Positions 24,819-33,756 of a DNA stretch of 50,550 bases are shown one piece after another; the first letter of the stretch is position 1; the number at the start of each line of letters is the position of its first letter. A program made the position numbers and the translations under genes. A model generated the notes under the pieces. That model saw only the letters and a program-made list of their open reading frames with translations, searched no databases and was not told the DNA's origin. The DNA is taken from assembly GCA_013997645.1 (NCBI GenBank), contig PNKB01000013.1:1-50550 (forward strand), in the 5' to 3' direction. Origin of the DNA: Cyanobacteria bacterium PR.3.49. GTDB lineage: Bacteria; Cyanobacteriota; Vampirovibrionia; Obscuribacterales; Obscuribacteraceae.

Positions 24819-25097
24819 ATGATCAAGAATTTCAGCGATAAAGACACAGAATTACTTGCATCAAACCGATACGTTAAACGTTTTGACAGCATTCAAATTG
24901 CCGCGAGGAGAAAACTAGCCATCTTACGCGCGGCCAGAGGTTTAGCAGACTTGGCGGCAATACCTGGCAATAAGCTCGAAGCGCTACACGGAAACAGAGA
25001 AGGGCAGTACAGCATCAGGATAAACGACCAATATAGAATTTGCTTTCTGCTTGAAGGAGATGAATTCAGCAATGTCGAAATCACCGACTACCACTAA
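24819..25097 (+). CDS. higB: HigB-type (RelE superfamily) mRNA-interferase toxin
   Basis: 92 residues with the HigB/plasmid-killer layout: an N-terminal F-S-D-K-D-T-E-L helix, a helix pair, I-P-G-N-K-L-E-A-L, then Q-Y-S-I-R-I-N-D-Q-Y-R-I-C-F strand and D-Y-H at the end. These are the usual RelE-fold basic and aromatic residues. It should cleave ribosome-bound mRNA. The antitoxin gene overlaps its 3' end by 26 nt, toxin first, as is usual for HigBA. No SD is seen. A short inverted repeat, CGTCG...CGACG, lies just before the ATG and may bind HigA. Confidence 0.92.
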   Translation: MIKNFSDKDTELLASNRYVKRFDSIQIAARRKLAILRAARGLADLAAIPGNKLEALHGNREGQYSIRINDQYRICFLLEGDEFSNVEITDYH

Positions 25098-25416
25098 ATA
25101 CAAATCAGGTGGCAAACTTCCTCCCGTAACGCCCGGAGAGATTTTGCGCGCTGAATTTATGGAGCCGCTGGATTTAAGCGCCAATAAGCTAGCAGTTCAT
25201 ATGGGCGTCCCGGCGACGCGCATCGCCGCCATTCTGAAAGATAATCGCGCAATAACAGCGGATACCGCATTACGCCTATCTCGTATTTTCAAAACTTCGC
25301 CCGAATTTTGGCTCAATCTACAGTCGAATTACGACGTAGCAATTCTGGAGCATACCGGCGAGAAGGAAAGAATCTGCAGCGAAGTTAGAGAACTGTCCGC
25401 TAAATACGAGGTCTAG
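25072..25416 (+). CDS. higA: HigA-type (XRE/HTH) antitoxin
   Basis: 114 residues from the ATG at 25072, with AAGGAG 12 nt upstream inside the toxin gene. The helix-turn-helix covers about 25-85: P-G-E-I-L-R-A-E-F-M-E-P-L, A-N-K-L-A-V-H-M-G-V, A-T-R-I-A-A-I-L-K, then the A-D-T-A-L-R-L-S-R-I-F and S-P-E-F-W-L-N-L-Q signature of HigA (VapI) antitoxins. It should neutralise HigB and repress the operon. A terminator follows 40 nt after the stop. Confidence 0.93.
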   Translation: MSKSPTTTKYKSGGKLPPVTPGEILRAEFMEPLDLSANKLAVHMGVPATRIAAILKDNRAITADTALRLSRIFKTSPEFWLNLQSNYDVAILEHTGEKERICSEVRELSAKYEV

Positions 25417-25455
25417 CGACTACCAAGCTATTGCCAAGCGGATACTGAGTTACTT

Positions 25456-25476
25456 CCAGCATAGCTGGGCGTTTTT
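25456..25476 (+). terminator. Small intrinsic terminator after higBA
   Basis: CCAGC pairs with GCTGG around ATA, and GCG plus five T follow. It is short but well placed for ending the higBA transcript. Its T run is also part of the larger structure described next. Confidence 0.6.
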
Positions 25477-25536
25477 GCAGATTAAATGCCGATCTTGGTG
25501 ATTCGCGACGAATTTAATCGGCAATTCGTGCAAAAA
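25472..25536. other. Long imperfect inverted repeat, possible structured RNA
   Basis: TTTTTGCA (25472-25479) pairs with TGCAAAAA (25529-25536), and TGCCGAT (25487-25493) pairs with ATCGGCA (25517-25523) with a small internal loop between. The centre contains a further TTCG-CGA-CGAA hairpin. Read on either strand it ends in a U run, so it could act as a bidirectional terminator, or its 5' arm could compete with the higBA terminator for the same U tract. Confidence 0.5.
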
Positions 25537-25616
25537 AGTTTTCAATGGCTGACGTTTAGTACAGCCTGGTACTAAGATGGCTGGAATCAAACCTACCCCA
25601 TCCGATTGGAAGAGAT

Positions 25617-26474
25617 ATGAAACTCAAACAATTCCCAATTGCCTTCGCATTCATAGGAGCGCTCATGACTTCATCTGCTGCTTTGGCAGACACTGCCAAG
25701 TTGGAATTCCCGGCGCCAAGCCCGCAATGCACTGTAAAGCAGCGCGTCGGCTTGACCGATGTAGAAGTGACCTATTCCAGACCAGGACTGAAGGGTCGCG
25801 AAGTTTTCGGCTCGATGATTCCTTACGGAAAGGTCTGGCGCACAGGTGCCAACGCCGCCACCAAGCTGGTCTTCAGCACCGATGTAAAAATCAACGGGCA
25901 TGATATCCCCGCCGGGACCTACGCTTTGATGACCATTCCCGGCAAAGACGAGTGGACTGTCATTATCAACAAAGGCTCCGATCAGTGGGGCACCTATAAA
26001 TATGATGAGAAGGCTGATCTCGTTCGCTTTGCGGTGAAGCCGATCAGCGTTTCTACTCCTATTGAAACAATGACCATCGAATTCGACAATTTCAAAGACG
26101 AGTCAGCAGATATGAAGCTGGCTTGGGACAAGGTTAAAGTGCCGATGACGCTGGAAGTTAACTATATCGACAAGCTCACCAAGCAGATCGAAGCAGAGAT
26201 GGCATCAGACAAGAAGGAAAAGCCCTACTTCCAAGCTGCCAATTTCTGGTTTAACCACGAGAAAGATTTGCAGCAAGCGAAGAAGTGGGTAGACGCTGCC
26301 GTTGCGGAAAGAGACGCGTTTTACATCGTGCACTTGCAAGCGAAGATCCTGGCAAAGTTGGGCGATAAGACCGCCGCATTGGCTGCCGCAAAACACTCGC
26401 TTGAATTAGCTAACAAAGCCAACGATCTGGCATATGTAAAACTCAACGAAAGCCTCATCAAGACCCTGCAATAA
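25617..26474 (+). CDS. Secreted DUF2911 protein with TPR-like tail
   Basis: 285 residues from an ATG with GGAAGA upstream. A signal peptide (about 1-25, cut after A-L-A) is followed by the DUF2911 domain (about 30-190): G-L-T-D-V-E-V-T-Y-S-R-P, G-K-V-W-R-T-G-A-N, and the I-P-A-G-T-Y-A-L strand with D-E-W-T-V-I are all typical. The tail (200-285) is helical with A-K-I-L-A-K-L-G-D-K-T-A-A, a TPR-like pair. The biochemical role of DUF2911 is unknown. A 17-nt gap to the deacetylase gene suggests co-transcription. Confidence 0.88.
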   Translation: MKLKQFPIAFAFIGALMTSSAALADTAKLEFPAPSPQCTVKQRVGLTDVEVTYSRPGLKGREVFGSMIPYGKVWRTGANAATKLVFSTDVKINGHDIPAGTYALMTIPGKDEWTVIINKGSDQWGTYKYDEKADLVRFAVKPISVSTPIETMTIEFDNFKDESADMKLAWDKVKVPMTLEVNYIDKLTKQIEAEMASDKKEKPYFQAANFWFNHEKDLQQAKKWVDAAVAERDAFYIVHLQAKILAKLGDKTAALAAAKHSLELANKANDLAYVKLNESLIKTLQ

Positions 26475-26491
26475 CAACTGCGGACATTGCC

Positions 26492-29167
26492 TTGAGGAAA
26501 CCCGTTGATACCGCATATGGTTCACCGTCATTCAAAGGGCGGCGCTGCGCAATTGTTTTAAGTTGCGCGGCGTCGCTATTGGCTAACGTTTACTTGCCTG
26601 GGTATACCGCTGCGGCTAGCGGCGTATCAGCCAAAGTTTTTCCCAGTTTTGCGCTAGGAGCCCGAATCAAAATGAACAGCGATTCTCCACAGGCGATACT
26701 GCATGAATTGGAGAGCTTTCGCCAGATGGGCAGCGTTCTCTACATTGCGGCGCATCCCGACGATGAAAATACTGAGTTGCTCGCGTATCTCTCACGCGGG
26801 CGCAACTACCGCACCGCCTATCTTTCTCTCACGCGCGGCGACGGCGGGCAAAATGTTTTAGGCGCGGATCTTGGTGCAAAACTCGGCGTCGCGCGGACGC
26901 AAGAGCTGCTCGCGGCGAGACAAATCGATGGCGCCCAGCAGTTTTTCACTCGCGCAAAAGATTATGGTTTTTCGAAAAACTATTTGGAGACGATGACGGT
27001 CTGGGACAAGCAAGAAGTGCTGTCCGACATCGTTCGCGTCATACGCAAGTTTCGCCCGGACATTCTCATCACTCGCTTTTCGCCCAGCCCGGGCGGGACA
27101 CACGGTCACCACACGACCTCGACAGTGCTGGCAATGGAAGCGTTTAAGCTAGCTGGCGATCCGAAAGCATTTCCAGAACATGACCTTCCTCCCTGGCAGC
27201 CCAAGCGCATTCTGTGGAACGCTTCTATTTGGCAGAAAGACAAAATCACCGATCAACCGGTCTATAAAATCGACGCCACAGGAAAAGATCCTGTGTCAGG
27301 CGAAACTTTTCATTCAATAGCTGGCGCCAGCCGCGCCATGCACAAGACGCAGGGCTTTGACACTTTTAAAATGCCGGGCGGCGATGGCGAAAAACGGCTC
27401 GAACAGTTTCAATTGCTGGACGGCGCGCCCATTACCGCCGACATAATGGAAGGCGTCGACACGAGCTGGGCTCGCATCGAAGGCGGTTCTGCCATCGGCA
27501 AAGACGCAGGCGAAGTGATTGAAAAGTTCGATATCAAAGATCCGGCAGCAAGTGTTCCGTCACTGCTTAAGTTGCGAAAGGAGGTCAATTCTCTTACTGC
27601 AAAACACAAAGACGACGGCGAGAAAAGCGTGCTGCTAGAGAAACAAGCATTGCTCGACCGCATACTTGCAGAATGCCTTGGCTTGAAAGTCGAAACAACA
27701 ATTTCGCACTCAGATGTCGTGCCGGGCGAGCCGATGAATTTGCTTGTCTCCGCTTCTCTCAAATCAAAACCTCCCAAGAATTTGCAAATCAAATGGCTTG
27801 AAGTGCGCCTTCCCAAGCTGCCTCAGGAAAAATGCAAAAAGAAAATCGACCGCGTCGTCGACGAGCCACAATCAATTGAAGTCACCGAAACCCTGCCCGT
27901 CACGACGCCTCTCACACAGCCATATTGGCTGCTCGAGGATGGAACCCCGGGAATGTTCGATGTCAAAAACGGTAAGCTCATCGGTACTGCGGAGAATGCG
28001 CCATCTTTTCCAGTGGAATACGAATTCCTCATTGACGGCTTGACCCTGGTTATCAATGACGAGCCTGTGCAAGTCACAAAAGACTCGCTCGGAAATGAAA
28101 TTCGCCGCCGGCTGGATGTTATACCGCCGGTTTCTATGCGCTTTCTTTCAGAAGTTGCTGTGATGCGCCCGGGTTCATCCCGCAGCGTGGAAGTAGAAAT
28201 CAGAGCATCACGAGCCAATTCTCACGGAACATTGGAATTGCAGATAGCAGGCGCGGCGCAATCCAGTTCGAAGAAATCTGATTCTGCACAATCCGAATCA
28301 TGGAAAATCGATCCCCCCGCGCAACCATTTAATCTCGCCGCAGTGGGCGACACGGCGAAGTTCGTCTTCAAAATCACGGCGCCGGAAAGCTCAACAATTT
28401 CGACTGCCCAGCTCACAGCCACGGCTGTAATCGACGGCGAGAAGTATCACAATCAGCGCCAGGAAGTAAATTATCCGCATTTACCTCGCCAACTGTTGCA
28501 ACCACCGGCGGTGATGCATGCTGTCAGTTTCGATCTGGCAACGCGCGGTCACACTGTGGGATATCTGCCTGGCGCAGGCGACACGCTGGCCGAAAACCTG
28601 CAAGAGATGGGATATGCAGTGAAAGTTCTCGACGATGCCAATCTCACAGCGAAAGATCTGGAAGGTCTGGACGCGGTTGTTGTAGGAGTTAGAGCGCTCA
28701 ATGTTCGCAACAACATCGCCAACGCCATGCCGATTCTCTTTTCTTACGTGGAAAACGGCGGCACACTTATCGTTCAATACAACCGGCACGACAAGTTGAA
28801 AGCCGACAAAGTCGCGCCTTACGACCTGCAAATTTCCAACGACAGAGTTACCGATGAAAAGGCGCCCGTAAAGTTTCTTGCGCCCGACAGTCCCATTCTC
28901 AATGTTCCAAACAAAATCACAAGCGCTGATTTCGACGGCTGGGTCCAAGAGCGTGGGCTGTATTTCCCCAACAAATGGGACTCTCGCTTCACGCCAATAT
29001 TGGCTTTCAACGACATCGGCGAAGATCCGCACGAAGGCGCATTGCTGGCGGCAAAATACGGCAAGGGCAATTACATCTACACGGGCTTGGGTTTCTTCCG
29101 GCAACTACCGGCGGGCGTCCCCGGCGCATACAGATTATTTGCGAACATGGTTTCTATAGGCAAGTGA
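26492..29167 (+). CDS. Large secreted PIG-L/LmbE-family deacetylase
   Basis: 891 residues. The PIG-L/LmbE metal-dependent N-deacetylase domain spans about 80-300, with H88-P-D-D91-E for zinc and catalysis and a G-G-T-H-G-H-H loop for the third ligand. A long beta-rich region (about 400-680) follows, and the C-terminal 200 residues resemble a class I glutamine-amidotransferase-like fold. The frame opens with TTG at 26492, and a signal-peptide-like stretch (about 17-42) supports this start, though no SD is seen. Large proteins of this kind are found beside BshA/BshB genes and symporters in several phyla. Its substrate is probably an N-acetylated sugar conjugate. It overlaps the next gene by GTGA. 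Confidence 0.88.
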   Translation: MRKPVDTAYGSPSFKGRRCAIVLSCAASLLANVYLPGYTAAASGVSAKVFPSFALGARIKMNSDSPQAILHELESFRQMGSVLYIAAHPDDENTELLAYLSRGRNYRTAYLSLTRGDGGQNVLGADLGAKLGVARTQELLAARQIDGAQQFFTRAKDYGFSKNYLETMTVWDKQEVLSDIVRVIRKFRPDILITRFSPSPGGTHGHHTTSTVLAMEAFKLAGDPKAFPEHDLPPWQPKRILWNASIWQKDKITDQPVYKIDATGKDPVSGETFHSIAGASRAMHKTQGFDTFKMPGGDGEKRLEQFQLLDGAPITADIMEGVDTSWARIEGGSAIGKDAGEVIEKFDIKDPAASVPSLLKLRKEVNSLTAKHKDDGEKSVLLEKQALLDRILAECLGLKVETTISHSDVVPGEPMNLLVSASLKSKPPKNLQIKWLEVRLPKLPQEKCKKKIDRVVDEPQSIEVTETLPVTTPLTQPYWLLEDGTPGMFDVKNGKLIGTAENAPSFPVEYEFLIDGLTLVINDEPVQVTKDSLGNEIRRRLDVIPPVSMRFLSEVAVMRPGSSRSVEVEIRASRANSHGTLELQIAGAAQSSSKKSDSAQSESWKIDPPAQPFNLAAVGDTAKFVFKITAPESSTISTAQLTATAVIDGEKYHNQRQEVNYPHLPRQLLQPPAVMHAVSFDLATRGHTVGYLPGAGDTLAENLQEMGYAVKVLDDANLTAKDLEGLDAVVVGVRALNVRNNIANAMPILFSYVENGGTLIVQYNRHDKLKADKVAPYDLQISNDRVTDEKAPVKFLAPDSPILNVPNKITSADFDGWVQERGLYFPNKWDSRFTPILAFNDIGEDPHEGALLAAKYGKGNYIYTGLGFFRQLPAGVPGAYRLFANMVSIGK

Positions 29168-29304
29168 ACAGCACAGCAAACGATCAGGAAAAGTCGACCG
29201 GTCTGCCTTTTCCAAAAACATGGAACGGCGCTTACGTGCTGGTTCTCGTTAATTTCGTCGTCTGGATTTTCCTGCTCATCGCACTGAGGCTGTTTACCCA
29301 ATGA
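29164..29304 (+). CDS. 46-residue membrane peptide, coupled on both sides
   Basis: Starts at GTG 29164 overlapping the deacetylase stop (GTGA), and its TGA at 29302-29304 overlaps the symporter start (ATGA). It has a polar head of about 20 residues with K-T-W-N-G-A and one hydrophobic helix (about 23-42). Small subunits of this sort accompany some sodium/solute symporters, and the double 4-nt coupling argues that it is translated in fixed ratio to the symporter. The function is inferred from position only. Confidence 0.72.
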   Translation: MNSTANDQEKSTGLPFPKTWNGAYVLVLVNFVVWIFLLIALRLFTQ

Positions 29305-31013
29305 ACGGCCTGGATATTTTTGTGCTGATAGCGTCCATTGCCGCCATTACTTTCTATGGGGTCTGGCACACGCGCAACCGCCGCGATCTCGACAGCTACA
29401 TGCGCGGCAGCGACCACACGCCCTGGTGGGTGATCGGCATCTCGGTAATGGCTACTCAGGCAAGTGCGATCACATTTCTTTCCACGCCGGGGCAGGGATA
29501 TTTGAGCGGCATCGGGTTTCTCCAGGTGTATTTCGGCGTGCCCATCGCCATGATTTTAATATCGCTTTTTTTCTTGCCGATCTTTCACAAGCTGCATGTT
29601 TACACCGCCTACGAATATCTGGAAAACCGTTTTGACAGGAAAACACGCCTTTTCGGTGCAGCGTTATTTTTGTTGCAACGAGGCATTGGTGCAGGTCTAA
29701 CCATCTACGCACCGGCTATTGTACTTTCCACCGTCTTCGGCTGGTCACTGCAGTGGACCATTATCGCCGCCGGCATGATCGTAATGATATATACCGTCAT
29801 TGGTGGCACCGACGCAGTCACGGTGACGCAAAAATATCAAATGTTGGTCATCTTCATCGGCATGACCGCCGCTGCTTGCATACTGCTCAGCAAACTTCCG
29901 CCCGAACTCTCATTCGTCGACGCATTGAATGTCGCGGGCGGTTTTCAAAAGCTCAACGCCGCTAATTTTTCGACCAGCATTCACGAGCGCTACACAGTGT
30001 GGTCCGGCTTGCTGGGCGGGACATTCCTTATGCTGTCCTACTTCGGCGCCGATCAATCGCAGGTTCAACGATATCTATCAGGCGATTCACTGCGCGAAAG
30101 CCGGCTTGGGTTGTTGTTCAACGCCATCTGCAAAATACCGATGCAGTTCTGCATCCTCATGCTGGGCGTGATGATGTTTGTTTTCTATCAATTCAATCAA
30201 CCGCCCCTGTTTTTCGACGCCGCATCCAATAGATATTTGGAAAGTCGCAAGAGCGACCCGGCGCACGCGCAAAGCCTGCTCAAGTACGAGACGCAGTTCA
30301 ACGAAACCCACGCGCAGGGCAAGCAGCATCTGCAAAATTGGCTGAGGGCCCGACGCGCTAAAGACAATCAGAGCGCGACGGCCGAATTTGTCGGAGCGGC
30401 GGTGGCTCAGCAAGAGGGCGAAAAAATCCGCCAGGCGGCAGCGCAAGAGCTGTCCTCAAAGAATACGGAGATAAAAGCCAACAGCGCCGACTATGTTTTT
30501 ATCACTTTCATTCTTCGCGAGCTTCCCCACGGCGCCATCGGCTTATTGGTCGCGGCTTTCTTCGCCGCCGCGCTGTCGTCCAAGGCAGCCGAACTCAACG
30601 CCCTGGGCACTTGCACCACGATAGACTTCTACAGGCTCCTGATTAAGCGCGACGCAACCGACGAGGAGTGTTTGACCGCTACCAAGTGTTTCACCGCCTT
30701 GTGGGGCATTGCAGCCATCGCTATTGCATTGTTTGCGCAGCTATCGGAGAACCTGATCCAAGCCGTCAATATTCTCGGCTCGATTTTCTACGGCGTCCTG
30801 CTCGGGCTCTTCGTGGTCGGCTTTTTTATCCGCCGCGTGGGCGGCACTGCGCTATTCTGGGCGGCGCTGATTGCCCAATTGCTCATTTTTGTCCTGTACT
30901 ATAAGCTGACCATTTCCTATCTCTGGTATCCCCTCATAGGATGCGGCGCGTGCGTTGTTTTTAGCCTGATACTGCAAACACTGATTCGGGAGCGCCAAAT
31001 CGAAACCGCATGA
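29301..31013 (+). CDS. Sodium/solute symporter (SSS family)
   Basis: 570 residues with about 13 membrane helices. M-A-T-Q-A-S-A-I-T-F-L and the G-Q-G-Y turn near residue 60 match the SSS sodium-binding helix; S-S-K-A-A-E-L-N-A-L-G-T near 425 matches the conserved helix 9. A cytosolic loop of roughly 80 residues (about 305-385), charged and helical, is longer than usual. The gene overlaps its neighbours by 4 nt on both sides. Substrate unknown; position in a bacillithiol operon suggests a sugar, amino acid or thiol precursor. Confidence 0.92.
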   Translation: MNGLDIFVLIASIAAITFYGVWHTRNRRDLDSYMRGSDHTPWWVIGISVMATQASAITFLSTPGQGYLSGIGFLQVYFGVPIAMILISLFFLPIFHKLHVYTAYEYLENRFDRKTRLFGAALFLLQRGIGAGLTIYAPAIVLSTVFGWSLQWTIIAAGMIVMIYTVIGGTDAVTVTQKYQMLVIFIGMTAAACILLSKLPPELSFVDALNVAGGFQKLNAANFSTSIHERYTVWSGLLGGTFLMLSYFGADQSQVQRYLSGDSLRESRLGLLFNAICKIPMQFCILMLGVMMFVFYQFNQPPLFFDAASNRYLESRKSDPAHAQSLLKYETQFNETHAQGKQHLQNWLRARRAKDNQSATAEFVGAAVAQQEGEKIRQAAAQELSSKNTEIKANSADYVFITFILRELPHGAIGLLVAAFFAAALSSKAAELNALGTCTTIDFYRLLIKRDATDEECLTATKCFTALWGIAAIAIALFAQLSENLIQAVNILGSIFYGVLLGLFVVGFFIRRVGGTALFWAALIAQLLIFVLYYKLTISYLWYPLIGCGACVVFSLILQTLIRERQIETA

Positions 31014-31831
31014 CCTCACCTGTTATATGCTTTGGACAACAGCCCTGCGGATTTTATCCGAAGCGTTTTCTGGTCGCGAAGATTCAGAAGGCACGCCGCT
31101 TGCAGAAAGAAATCGGCGGCAAAATAGTATTTTTCTATCACGACAGCGACCACGACCCGCGCGAGACGAGGACGGTTCTGCGCCATCGCACGACGGGCGA
31201 TCCGGCGATGTTGAATTTCGCTTTCGACAATAAAGTCCAGCGCAAATTTTCCCCGTTATACGCCAAGCGTGTCTCTGAAGAATGGCAAGCCAAGACAATC
31301 TTACAATTGCCGAATTACATCGACCATTCTCTGATCGATATATTCAAAGCCGTGCAGCCGACCAATGTTGCCGATTTCTGCCTCGACATGTACAAGAGGA
31401 TGGGACTGCTGGAGGACATGGAAATAGTTCGCTCGGGCGATCCGGCAATTCGCGCCGCCGCCTGCGACATCAATGACTATTACGTAGACGTGCAGTACGA
31501 GGGCGAAACAGCCCGCGCGCGCAAAACAGATAATGGTTTCAAACTGCATGAAGGCGGCAATGTCTTTATCGATCTGCCCGCGCAAGAATTTTCCAAAGAA
31601 CAGATTAGTCCGGCTCGCGATACGCGTCTGCGCTGGATGCAGTCAGTCGTAAATTGCACGCACTACATCGCCGGCGCAGGCGAGCAAGATTATCTGCGCA
31701 AAGAAGAAGCGCCGGAAATAGAATTCGTCATGCGTGATGAGATTGAACTGTCCGATGAAGCGTTTGTCGAGAACAGCAAAAACACGGACGAAACATCCAC
31801 AGAAAAAAATGCAAAAGGAGCCGCGCTTTGA
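31010..31831 (+). CDS. Half-length BshC-like protein (putative bacillithiol ligase)
   Basis: 273 residues, about half the length of Bacillus BshC (about 540). The N-terminal F-G-Q-Q-P-C-G-F, then A-K-I-Q-K-A-R-R-L-Q-K-E, V-F-F-Y-H-D-S-D-H-D-x-x-E and the later I-S-P-A-R-D-T-R-L-R-W-M-Q-S with H-Y-I-A-G-A-G-E-Q-D-Y match the order of motifs in the BshC core (GQQ, DHD, RPxxQ, GxxExxY). The usual insertions and coiled coil are absent. It starts at the ATG that overlaps the symporter stop and ends in the bshB1 start. In an operon with BshB1 and BshA it is the candidate for cysteine addition to glucosaminyl-malate. Its last 35 residues are low-complexity and may be dispensable. Confidence 0.72.
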   Translation: MTSPVICFGQQPCGFYPKRFLVAKIQKARRLQKEIGGKIVFFYHDSDHDPRETRTVLRHRTTGDPAMLNFAFDNKVQRKFSPLYAKRVSEEWQAKTILQLPNYIDHSLIDIFKAVQPTNVADFCLDMYKRMGLLEDMEIVRSGDPAIRAAACDINDYYVDVQYEGETARARKTDNGFKLHEGGNVFIDLPAQEFSKEQISPARDTRLRWMQSVVNCTHYIAGAGEQDYLRKEEAPEIEFVMRDEIELSDEAFVENSKNTDETSTEKNAKGAAL

Positions 31832-32565
31832 GCATTGATCAACTCAATTCAAACGACGTAGCTCCAATACTCGCATTCGGCGCCCATCCCGACGACATAG
31901 AATTCGGCTGCGGTGGTGTGATCGCGAGAGAAACGCAGGCTGGGCGCAAGGCGCATATGGCGATTTGTTCTCTCGGCGAGGCCGCCAGCAACGGAACCCC
32001 CGAATTACGGGCCGCCGAATCCAGAGCTGCCGCAGAATTGCTCGGCGCCACCGTCGAATTTGTCCAGCTCGATGGCGACGGGAAATTGGAAATATGCGCA
32101 GCACACGCAATAAAGCTAGCGCAGATTATTCGCAGAGTGCGCCCCTCGACTGTTCTTGCCACAACCTGGTACGACAACCAGCATCCGGATCACGCGCGGC
32201 TCGGACAACTGGTGCGCGACGCGGCGCGACTGGCGCGCTATGGCGGGCTGGAAGAGTTGAAAGGGCACGAGCCTCACGCCATCCAGCAATTGTTTTTCTA
32301 CGCTGTCACTCCCGAAGGCGAGCCGCCCAATGTCACGCCCATTTTGATCGATGTTTCCCCTGCTCAAGTAATAAATGCGTGGCAAGCAGCGATGAACGCG
32401 CATGTCACACAGGCGTCGACACGCGACTACATCGACCTGCAATTAAATCGCGCCCGCCTCTGGGGCGCTCGCGCGGGTGTCGCCCATGCCACAGCACTGT
32501 TTCCCAATGATCCATTATTATTTGAATCGCTCACACACGTGGGCAAAGGAGCGCGACAGTTTTAG
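31828..32565 (+). CDS. bshB1: Bacillithiol biosynthesis deacetylase BshB1
   Basis: 245 residues from a TTG at 31828 that overlaps the previous stop and has AAAAGGAG at good spacing. The LmbE/PIG-L zinc motif A-H20-P-D-D23-I-E is at the N-terminus and N-Q-H-P-D-H-A near 115-121 supplies another ligand. Length and motif order fit BshB1, which removes the acetyl group from GlcNAc-malate. It is the second LmbE-type gene of this operon, much smaller than the one at 26492. Confidence 0.93.
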   Translation: MSIDQLNSNDVAPILAFGAHPDDIEFGCGGVIARETQAGRKAHMAICSLGEAASNGTPELRAAESRAAAELLGATVEFVQLDGDGKLEICAAHAIKLAQIIRRVRPSTVLATTWYDNQHPDHARLGQLVRDAARLARYGGLEELKGHEPHAIQQLFFYAVTPEGEPPNVTPILIDVSPAQVINAWQAAMNAHVTQASTRDYIDLQLNRARLWGARAGVAHATALFPNDPLLFESLTHVGKGARQF

Positions 32566-33756
32566 GTGTCCAACAACCGCTGCACGGAAAGTCCGCTTAA
32601 TATCGGCATCACCTGCTACCCAAGCGTGGGCGGCAGCGGTGTCGTAGCCACGACACTCGGCATAGAATTGGCAAAGCGCGGGCATCAAGTGCACTTCATC
32701 AGCTATGAGCGCCCGTTCCGCCTGCCCGAAAATGAGCCTCGCATTCACTTTCACCAGGTCAATGTCAACGACTACGGTCTGTTCAAGTATCCGGACTACA
32801 CGCTGCCTTTGTCGGTCGAAATGGCAAGCGTAAGTTGCAAGCACAATCTCGATATTTTGCACGCGCATTACGCGGTGCCGCACGCAACCGCCGCTATCCT
32901 CTCGCGCTGCATGTTGCCGCCCGACAAGCAGCCACGCATCGTCACGACACTGCACGGCACAGACACGACATTGCTCGGTGCTGACCCCGGCTATGGACCG
33001 GCTATTCATCATGCTTTGCTGCAATCAGATGCAGTCACCGCCGTCTCCGGCTGGCTCGAAGGGGAGACGCGCCGCGTGCTGAACTATGAAGGCTCGATTG
33101 AAGTGATTCACAACTTTTTCGAACCGGCACAACCAAAAAGAAGCCGCCAAGAAGTGCGGCGCGAGTTGGGCATCGGCGATGAGTTAATGCTCTTGCACTC
33201 GTCGAATTTACGCCCGCTAAAACGCGTCGATTTGCTTCTGGAAGCAGTTGCCAAAATCAAAAATCGCGACTCATTCAAGCTCGTGATTTTGGCAGGCGGG
33301 AAGTTTGAGCCATTTCTAGCGGACGTGCGCAGACTGGGATTGGAAGACCGCGTCATCGTGCGGGAAAATGTGCTGGAAATCGAAGAATACTTGCAGGCAG
33401 CCGACCTCGCCATCTACGCGTCGGAAAGCGAAAGCTTCTGCTTGAGCATTCTCGAAGCGATGTTTTTCGGCTGCCCGAGCGTGGCGACGGAAGTGGGTGG
33501 CATACCGGAAGTGGTCGAGCCGGGCAAAACCGGACTGCTCGTGCCTGTCGACAACGTGACAGAATTTACCGCCGCGGTTGAGAAACTCATCGAGAATAAT
33601 GATCTCAGAAAACAGCTCGGCGCCAATGCACAAAGCGAAGCGCGCAAACGCTTCTCCGCCAATGCAATCGTCTGCAATTACGAGGAGCTATATAAGCGCT
33701 TATTGAAGGAAAGAGAGCCTATTCAACAGCTTCCCTTGCCTTCGGCTCAGCGATAA
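32566..33756 (+). CDS. bshA: N-acetyl-alpha-D-glucosaminyl L-malate synthase BshA
   Basis: 396 residues from the GTG directly after the bshB1 stop. The sequence I-G-I-T-C-Y-P-S-V-G-G-S-G-V-V-A-T near 13-28 is the BshA hallmark, and S-E-S-E-S-F-C-L-S-I-L-E-A gives the GT4 E-x7-E motif near 288. The enzyme joins GlcNAc from UDP-GlcNAc to L-malate, the first step of bacillithiol synthesis. With BshB1 and the BshC-like gene the cell has candidates for all three steps. Its 3' end overlaps a small convergent gene by 38 nt. Confidence 0.95.
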   Translation: MSNNRCTESPLNIGITCYPSVGGSGVVATTLGIELAKRGHQVHFISYERPFRLPENEPRIHFHQVNVNDYGLFKYPDYTLPLSVEMASVSCKHNLDILHAHYAVPHATAAILSRCMLPPDKQPRIVTTLHGTDTTLLGADPGYGPAIHHALLQSDAVTAVSGWLEGETRRVLNYEGSIEVIHNFFEPAQPKRSRQEVRRELGIGDELMLLHSSNLRPLKRVDLLLEAVAKIKNRDSFKLVILAGGKFEPFLADVRRLGLEDRVIVRENVLEIEEYLQAADLAIYASESESFCLSILEAMFFGCPSVATEVGGIPEVVEPGKTGLLVPVDNVTEFTAAVEKLIENNDLRKQLGANAQSEARKRFSANAIVCNYEELYKRLLKEREPIQQLPLPSAQR

